NCBI RefSeq assembly: GCF_002846575.1
Contig: NZ_PJND01000007.1
Coordinates: forward strand, 372,001-436,000
Length of the DNA: 64,000 bases
Direction of reading: 5' to 3'
Origin: Flavobacterium lindanitolerans
GTDB lineage: Bacteria > Bacteroidota > Bacteroidia > Flavobacteriales > Flavobacteriaceae
The notes beneath the pieces are model-generated. The model was given only the letters and a program-made list of their open reading frames with translations. It was not told the origin of the DNA and searched no databases. Below, piece after piece: positions 53,165 to 61,100 of the stretch (position 1 is its first letter; each line of letters opens with the position of its first letter). The position numbers and the translations under genes are program-made.

Positions 53165-55069
53165 ATGATTAAAAATTACCTCGCTTTATCTTTTATTATT
53201 TTCTGCATCGCCTTTACTTCTGTAAAAGCGCAGGATGCCCCTGTGCTTACATTTAATATACCGTCACAGAACAATTTAAAATACAACCGCTTCCTATTGA
53301 ACCCTACATTCTCTTTTGTCGGAGAAGACAATACGTATGTTTCATTATACCACAGAAACCAATGGATACAGTTTAAAGATTCGCCAAAAGTATATATGCT
53401 TGCCTATACCGGAAAATTTTCGGACAGAGCCGGATTTGGTTTTGGGCTCTATCAGCAAAATCTTGGCGTAATTGTAAGCTTTGGCGGAATTGCAAACTAT
53501 GCCTACAATGTGAAGCTGAATGAAAATATGGACCTGACCCTTGGGTTTAATTTTGCATATTACAACAGTGGGGTAGACCGTAACAGGACAGTAACCGAAG
53601 AACCGGACCCTGTATTGTTGGCCATGCGTAACAATTCCCTGTTTAGCGTCAAGCCTGGTTTCAACCTCCGCTATCGCAATTTTAACTTTGGCGTCTATGC
53701 CGAAAACTTTATCGATTACGATTTTAAATCCAACAAACTGGCAAAAGATTATTCCGACAAGACTTTTTCAGCTCACCTCATGTATTCGCACCAGATGAGT
53801 TCACTGACAGACCTGTTTGAAGGAAGCAGTTTCAGACTGATGGCTCGTGGAAAAGTAAACCAGGAAAGTGATTTGGGGTTGAGCGGCTCCATGGTTATTG
53901 ATTTCCCAAGATTTGGTTGGTTCCAAACCGGGATTGATGATTTTTATGGCGTTGGTGTTGGATTGGGATTCCATTTCACCAAAAGACTTTCTTTAGGCTA
54001 TACCTATGAAAGGACTATCAAGGAAGGACTTGTTAATTTGGGCTCTACCCATGAAATCACCATGATTTTTTCTTTTCAGGACAGAATTCTGGCCCATAAA
54101 AAAACACTTACTGCAAAAGATACTTTGTCCCAAATTGAATCAATTGACAAAAAGATAGCCTCAAAAAAACCAAAAAACGGAAAACCTGAATTTGACAAAG
54201 AACTGGAACTGGAAAAACTACGCTTGCAAATGGACGACAGCAACATGCATCTTCTGGATATGCTGATGCAGGAAGATTCGCTGGAGAATATCCGCAAGGC
54301 AGAATTTGAGCAGAAGGTAAAAAATCTGATGGACTATGTCAAAAGAGAAAACGCAGCCAAAGAAGCCACTGCCAAACCAATTACACTCCGCAAATCAAAA
54401 ACCGGTAAAAAGATCGTCCCAAAAACCATGGAGGATTTGAAGGATGCCGAAAACGGATATTATGTCGTATCAAAATCTGCTGACGGCAAAGATGTCATAG
54501 AACGCTATGAATCGCTTCCGGAAGCCTTAAAATCATACGAAAAGAAAAAATCAGGAAAGGAAAAAGACCTCTACATCATCCATGTAGACAATCCCGAAGA
54601 GCTCGGACTAAGTGAGAACCACAAGAACGTTGATAATAATTCCAAAAACAAAAATGATGAGACACAAGACAGCCAGGACAGTTCCGTAGAACAGTTCCTC
54701 AAAGATGAAAAAACGCAAAGAGAGTTAAGCGCCAAGACAGAAGAAGAAATCAAAGAATTCTATTCCAAGAAGACAACAAAGCCTCGGGAAGCTCCTAAGA
54801 AAGGCAACAAACTATCAGTAGCAGGACTGGAAACGGGCTACTACATTATCGCTAATGTTTTTGCCGCGCAGGAAAATACTGAAAAGTTCATGGAGAAAAT
54901 GAGAAACAGAGGTATTGAAACGAGCTATTTTATAAACCCTAAAAACAATTTCAGATATGTCTACCTGAAAAAGCATTCCTCCTGGAGAGAAGCCTTAATT
55001 TCTTATTATTCAAATGTGGATAACTCCTACTTTGACCCTATTTGGATAATGAGCATTAACACCAATTAA
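53165..55069 (+). CDS. PorP/SprF-family T9SS outer-membrane protein with coiled-coil and SPOR-like extension
   Basis: 634 residues. A signal peptide (ending VKAQ) precedes a PorP/SprF beta-barrel domain (about 25-310; LLNPTFSFVGEDNTYVSLYHRNQWIQF at the start and RLSLGYTYERTIKEGL near the end). PorP/SprF proteins pair with CHU_C-type substrates and anchor or export them. Usual relatives are about 330 residues; here a Lys/Glu-rich coiled-coil region (about 320-540) and a SPOR-like domain (about 555-634, GLETGYYIIANVFAAQENTEKF) are added. SPOR domains bind denuded peptidoglycan. It is placed between two T9SS substrates, so it probably serves one or both. Confidence 0.88.
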   Translation: MIKNYLALSFIIFCIAFTSVKAQDAPVLTFNIPSQNNLKYNRFLLNPTFSFVGEDNTYVSLYHRNQWIQFKDSPKVYMLAYTGKFSDRAGFGFGLYQQNLGVIVSFGGIANYAYNVKLNENMDLTLGFNFAYYNSGVDRNRTVTEEPDPVLLAMRNNSLFSVKPGFNLRYRNFNFGVYAENFIDYDFKSNKLAKDYSDKTFSAHLMYSHQMSSLTDLFEGSSFRLMARGKVNQESDLGLSGSMVIDFPRFGWFQTGIDDFYGVGVGLGFHFTKRLSLGYTYERTIKEGLVNLGSTHEITMIFSFQDRILAHKKTLTAKDTLSQIESIDKKIASKKPKNGKPEFDKELELEKLRLQMDDSNMHLLDMLMQEDSLENIRKAEFEQKVKNLMDYVKRENAAKEATAKPITLRKSKTGKKIVPKTMEDLKDAENGYYVVSKSADGKDVIERYESLPEALKSYEKKKSGKEKDLYIIHVDNPEELGLSENHKNVDNNSKNKNDETQDSQDSSVEQFLKDEKTQRELSAKTEEEIKEFYSKKTTKPREAPKKGNKLSVAGLETGYYIIANVFAAQENTEKFMEKMRNRGIETSYFINPKNNFRYVYLKKHSSWREALISYYSNVDNSYFDPIWIMSINTN

Positions 55070-55103
55070 ACAAAAACAACAAATACCACTAAAAACAAAA
55101 ACA

Positions 55104-58100
55104 ATGCACCAGCTCCCAAACAATGTTCATAAGACAATCGTTCTGCTCGGATGTCTTATTCTAGCCTGTTTTAGCGCTCAGGCACAAGTACCTGTTCCTT
55201 TTACACCCAGACTCCAGAATGGAAGTATGAAAGTAAAAGGAGACATCATTTTCGTTGGAAATAACATTCTTAACAGAGCCGCAGCCAACAATGTTTCTGA
55301 AGCTAACATTCCTTATAACGGAACAAGTGATAACAACTCCTTCAATATGGAATACATCGATATTGACGGCGACCCATCTACTTTCAGTTCCAGTTCTGCC
55401 GATTTGGCTTTAGGAAATAGCTGTTCAAAAGTAGTCTATGCCGGATTGTATTGGGCATCGACCTATCCTTATGAGCGAAGCACGAATCAAAATTCCGAAT
55501 GGCAGGGAACACCACGTTTCAACGACTGGAATCAGGTCAAATTTAAATTGCCTGGCGGCGCCTATATCAACCTTACGGCAGATAACAATCCTGACCCGGC
55601 CGGAGATGAAGATGCGATAATTTTTGACGGATATAATCCTTCAAACATTACTGCTTCTTTTAAAGATTCGCCTATCATCTGTTATAAAAACGTAACCAAT
55701 TTGGTAAGAGGACTTGCGAACCCGAACGGAACCTATACACTTGCCAACCTACGTGCTGCAAAAGGACGCCGGTCAGGAGCAAGTTCTGCCGGTTGGGTAA
55801 TGGTTGTTATTTATGAAAATCCAACCATGCCCGGAAAGTTTATTTCTACGTTTGACGGATATGCAGGGGTTCAGGGAAATGTAACTGCCGATATTAATAT
55901 AAATGGCTTCGTTACACTTCCGGCTCCATTTCCTGTTCGTGCTAAACTTGGTGTAGGTGCTTTAGAAGGTGATGTCGGAATTACAAATGACAGGTTGCGA
56001 ATCAAAGCAAATACGGTCGCTACTTTTACAGACGTTTCCAACACGCTGAATCCGGCCAACAACTTCTTTAATTCTACCATTACTAATAATAATGCCCAGG
56101 TCACAAACAGGAATCCTTATGGAACCAATACTCTGGGTCTGGATTTGGATATGCTCAATCTTTCCAATCCATTAAATGGAATAATCCCTAACAACGAAAC
56201 CGGGGCAACCTTAAGACTACTAACATCGGGAGACGGATATGGTGCATTCCTGACTTCCTTTGCAGTAGAGGTCATTGAACCGGAAATAAAACTAGTCAAA
56301 ACCGTAAGAGATATTAGTGGTAACAATATTGGCGGAGCCGATGTCAATCTTGGTCAGGTTTTAGACTATGTATTAACTTTCCAGAATATTGGAAACGACG
56401 ACGCTCGAAATCTTACGATTAGAGACATTCTTCCAGAGAATACCTTTTTTAATTCTATCGATTTAAGCGGAGCTCCCGGGGTAACCTATGTTTATAACCC
56501 AACAACAGGGCAAGTGACGTTTACGGTGCCCAATAATCTTGTCGAAATTGGCGACCCCACCTATACTATCAAGATTCGTGTTCAGGTAGTAAATACTTGT
56601 AGCGAGCTGACCAATGCCTGTTCGAACATTATACAGAATCAGGCCTATACCACCTACCGCGGTGCCTTAAACAGCAATATTATTTCTGATGACCCAAGTG
56701 TGGCCGGATTGGATTCCTGCGGATTGGGAATACCTGGTCCTGCCAACTTCCTTGTTGATATTGATGAATGTGCTTTCAGAAGAACCGAAATTCTTTGTGG
56801 CGCTTCGGTAGTACTAACGGCAGGTTCCGGTTATGCTTCCTATCAATGGCATAACGCCAGTGGTACAGTTATCGGAAACACCCAGAGTATTACGGTGACC
56901 ACTCCGGGGCAGTACTATGTAGTCAACACTCCTACTCCACCTTGTATTGGAATTACAGAATACATTACTGTAACCCGTTTTGGTACAAACCAAACCAATC
57001 CGGTACTGCCTTTTGCAGATGAAATTGTAACCTGTCCAAATGACGGAGAACAACTTCCAAACATATTTTTATGTGGATTAAACGACAGCCGATTCATCCA
57101 GACTAACATTACCAATGCCGTCAGCATTATTTGGGAGAAACTCAATGAGGCCAGTTGTCCGGCCGTGGGTATCGATAATTGTGCTAATAAAAATCCTTCC
57201 TGCGTTTGGACTCAGCAAGGAACCGGAACCAATTTTAATGTGACTCTTGCCGGGCAATATCGCGTAGTCATCAATTACCAAAACGGTTGTTTCAACAGGT
57301 ATTATTTCAACGTTTATACCAACCTTTTGGATCCGCAATACATCGTCCAAAATATTACCTGTAACACTACCGGAAAGATTACGGTAACTAATGTCCCTTC
57401 AACCTATGAATTCCAACTGGTTAACCAAAATACGGGAGCTGTTTTGGTGCCTTACCAAAGCAGTCCGATTTTCCCGATTACTCAGGCCGGCTCTTATTTG
57501 GTGCAAATCAGGCAACAGGGCGTTACAGACGGTTGCGTCTTTGTTATTACTGAAATAGGCGTATCAGACCTAAACTTCCAGGTAAATGTGATCACCAAAA
57601 ATACTTCCTGTAACGGATTTGGAAGCATCAGACTGCAGGCTCTAAATGTAAGACCACAATATTATTATTCCATCTCGGGTCCAAGCACGCTGAATGTAGG
57701 GCCTTTGACAGACAATGATTATGTTTTCCAGAATCTGAATCCGGGAACCTATACCGTTACAGTAAGAACTGATGACGGCTGTACGTTTACCAGTACAACT
57801 ACTATTCAGGACAATAGTAACCTTAACCTGAATGCGACTATTCTCCAGAACGTTTCATGTACACCGGGCAAAATCAAATTGACCCCTTCCGGTGGTGAAG
57901 CACCTTATGTATATGCCATTTACAGCATCAACGGAATATTGCAGAATCCTACAGCAGGTGATTATACCGATATTGACACTTTTGAAATTCCTATTGGCCA
58001 GGAAGGAACCTATGTTTTCATTATGGTAGACAACAACAACTGTACGGCATTATCAAATCCGGTAACCATTCAAAATCTTCCCGATGTTGTATTTACTACC

Positions 58101-61100
58101 AGTTTTGAAAATATAAAATGTAACGGGGCCAACGATGGAAGTATACGATATAACATAACAAACACGAATGGTTTTTCATATTCTTTTGAATTAATGAATG
58201 CTTCCGGAAATCTAATCCGTACGAATACATCTGGTATTTTTAACGGACTTGCCCCTGGAAATTATACGGTTTATTTTATCCAGTACGGTCCCACAATATG
58301 TGAATTCCCTGCCAATTTTACATTGACAGAACCGGCAGCCCTTACCGGAGCTATAACCCAAACACAACCTTACAACTGTATCACCAATAGCGCAACCATA
58401 AGCATTACTGCCGGAAGCGTAACCGGCGGAACACTTCCTTATGAATACAGCATTGACGGAATTAATTTTGGTACTGCAACATCGTTTACCGGATTAACAG
58501 CAGGAACCTATACTGTTACTGTCAGAGATGCTAATGGCTGTACATTCAGAACAAACGCAATTACAATCAGTCCGTTGTCGCCTCCTACAAATATCCAATT
58601 TGCGGCAACAGCACCAACGTGCCCTGCTTTGACCTCCAACGTAACTCTTACAGTAACTGGCGGAACAGGACCATTTGTTTATGAAATCACTGCACCGGCG
58701 GCTGCAATAGCAAACAATGGAAATAATGCTGTATTTTCCGGGCTGGCTCCGGGAACTTATACTTTTAAGGTAACGGATGCCAACGGATGTTCTTTTACCA
58801 GAAATTACACAATCAATCAGGTAACACCAATTGCCGTAAATATTTTGGAAAAAGGAGATTCAGCCTGCTTTGACCCTGCAACAGCAACTGGTTATGTGAA
58901 TTATATTGTAAGCGGATTCACAACAACATATAACTATATCATCAGGAACAGTTCAGGCACAATCATTTCCTCCGGAACCAATGTTTCAACGAGTAACATT
59001 TCAACCGGAGCTATCCTTTCTGCTGAAACTTATACAATTACTGTAACCGACAATACCACTAACTGTACTGCTACGGTAACTCAGATAATCAACAGTCCAC
59101 CATCTGAACTTAACGTCACACTTACCGTAAATCCGATTACCTGCACAGGTGGCGGAAGTGTAATCGTTACAGCAACAGGCGGTTGGGGCAACAACTACCA
59201 GTACTTATTGATCGCATCTGACGGAACCCAAATGGGCTATCAATCGAGTCCGGTTTTCAATAACGTGACATCGCCTGGTAATGGCTTGGTTTATATATTG
59301 GACTCAATGGTCTGTCAGAAGATAGTACCATTCACTATGACCGTGGCAACACCTCCTGTAATTTCTATAAATGCTTCTTCTGATTTGTGTTATGACACGA
59401 CAAACAGAGCTACCATAAGCGTAGCTGTAACAGGAGGGACAGCCCCTTTTTCGTATACGATAAACGGGGGAGGCAATCAGTCATCGGGTACATTTGCCAA
59501 TCTGACGCCGGGAACCTATACCATTAAAGTAACAGATGCAAACGGTTGTACCGATACTGTTACGCAAACGATAAACCAGCAACTTACAACCGTTTCAATA
59601 TTGGATAAAGGTCTGGATTGTACAAGCAGCCCAGATGCAGAAATAGATATCACTATCAACGGCGGACAAGCTCCTTATTCTTATCAGACATCTGTTAACG
59701 GAGGAGCATACGGAGCCATTACTCCGGTTGTTGGGTCGGTAATAAATTATACTACAGCTACACCGGGAACATATCAGTTCCAGATTACAGACAACATTGG
59801 CTGTGTCGTACGTACAAACATGGCAACAATAGCACCGCTGTCAAATCCTTCCATACTTTCAGTAACCCAAACACAAAACATTCTGTGTAATGGCGATAAT
59901 AGTGGAGCGATTGCTGTAGCCATAGACAATACCGCCGGAGTAGCACCAATAGCTATTTCTGTAGTAAATACGACTACAGGTACAAACTTTGGCTCACAAA
60001 CTTCAGGTTTGCCTGCAGGAAATTATACGATTACCATTACCGACAGTAATTCATGTACCGATACCGAAACGATTACTTTAACACAACCAAATCCTATTAC
60101 ATACAACGTTTCAACTGTTGACATTACTTGTAATAATCCGGGAGGAACATCCTATGGGGAGATTATCGTTCGAAATTTAGCCGGAGGAACCGGACCTTTC
60201 ACCTATCATGTAAGCAATAACTTTGGCTATTCAGATACCTATAATGCTACAGCAGGAGAAGACCATTCTTTCCAAATTCTGGCTTTCGGTATCTATCAGG
60301 TTGATGTAATCGACGCCAATGGCTGTTCGGTTGTCACAAACAATATTATTATTGCTTCACCGCCAGATGACTTATTAATAGATGTGTCAGCCGTGACAGC
60401 AGACTGTTTAAATGGTGGAACAGCTAAAATTACAGTAACCTCTGCCGTGAGTAGCGGTAACTTCCAGTTTGCAATTTTAGAATACAACACCATTCCTTAC
60501 TCTAACAATTATCAGCCTGCTGACCCGGGAACTCCTGAAACAACAACTTTCACAGGATTAACTCCCGGAGTAACGTATACGTTTGTGGTGTATGATGTGG
60601 TAACACAATGTTACTATTTCAAATCGGCCAACCTTCCTATCGATTCACCTTCTAACCTGACGGCAACACTTGACGTTGTAAGCAATGTTTCATGTACAGG
60701 AAGCGCTAACGGAAATGTTTCATTCACGTTCAGCAATTATGATACCGGAGCAACTCAGGTAAATTATGAAATTTTTAATGCGCAGTCCAATACAAGTACA
60801 GGAATAACAGGCAGCTCTACAGCACTACCGGGAGGACCTGTTACGGTAAATAATTTTGGCACATTGCCTCCAGGAAACTATTATATTTTATTTACAGAAG
60901 TGGGAGGTGCATTCTCAGGATGTACCAATGCTTCACCAACATTTGCCATAAGCCAGTCTACCAATTTATTGCAGGTAACAGCTGTGGTGACTAAAAATGA
61001 CAACTGTAATGCCAATGCCGGACAGATTACGGCAACAGGACAATACGGAACAGCTCCTTACCAATACCAACTGGTAGCTGCAGGAGGTCCGGCACCAACT

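Noticed and set aside
55438..55620. 60-residue open frame inside the giant adhesin gene
   Set aside because: It is in another frame of the long open reading frame that starts at 55104 and runs to the end of the window.
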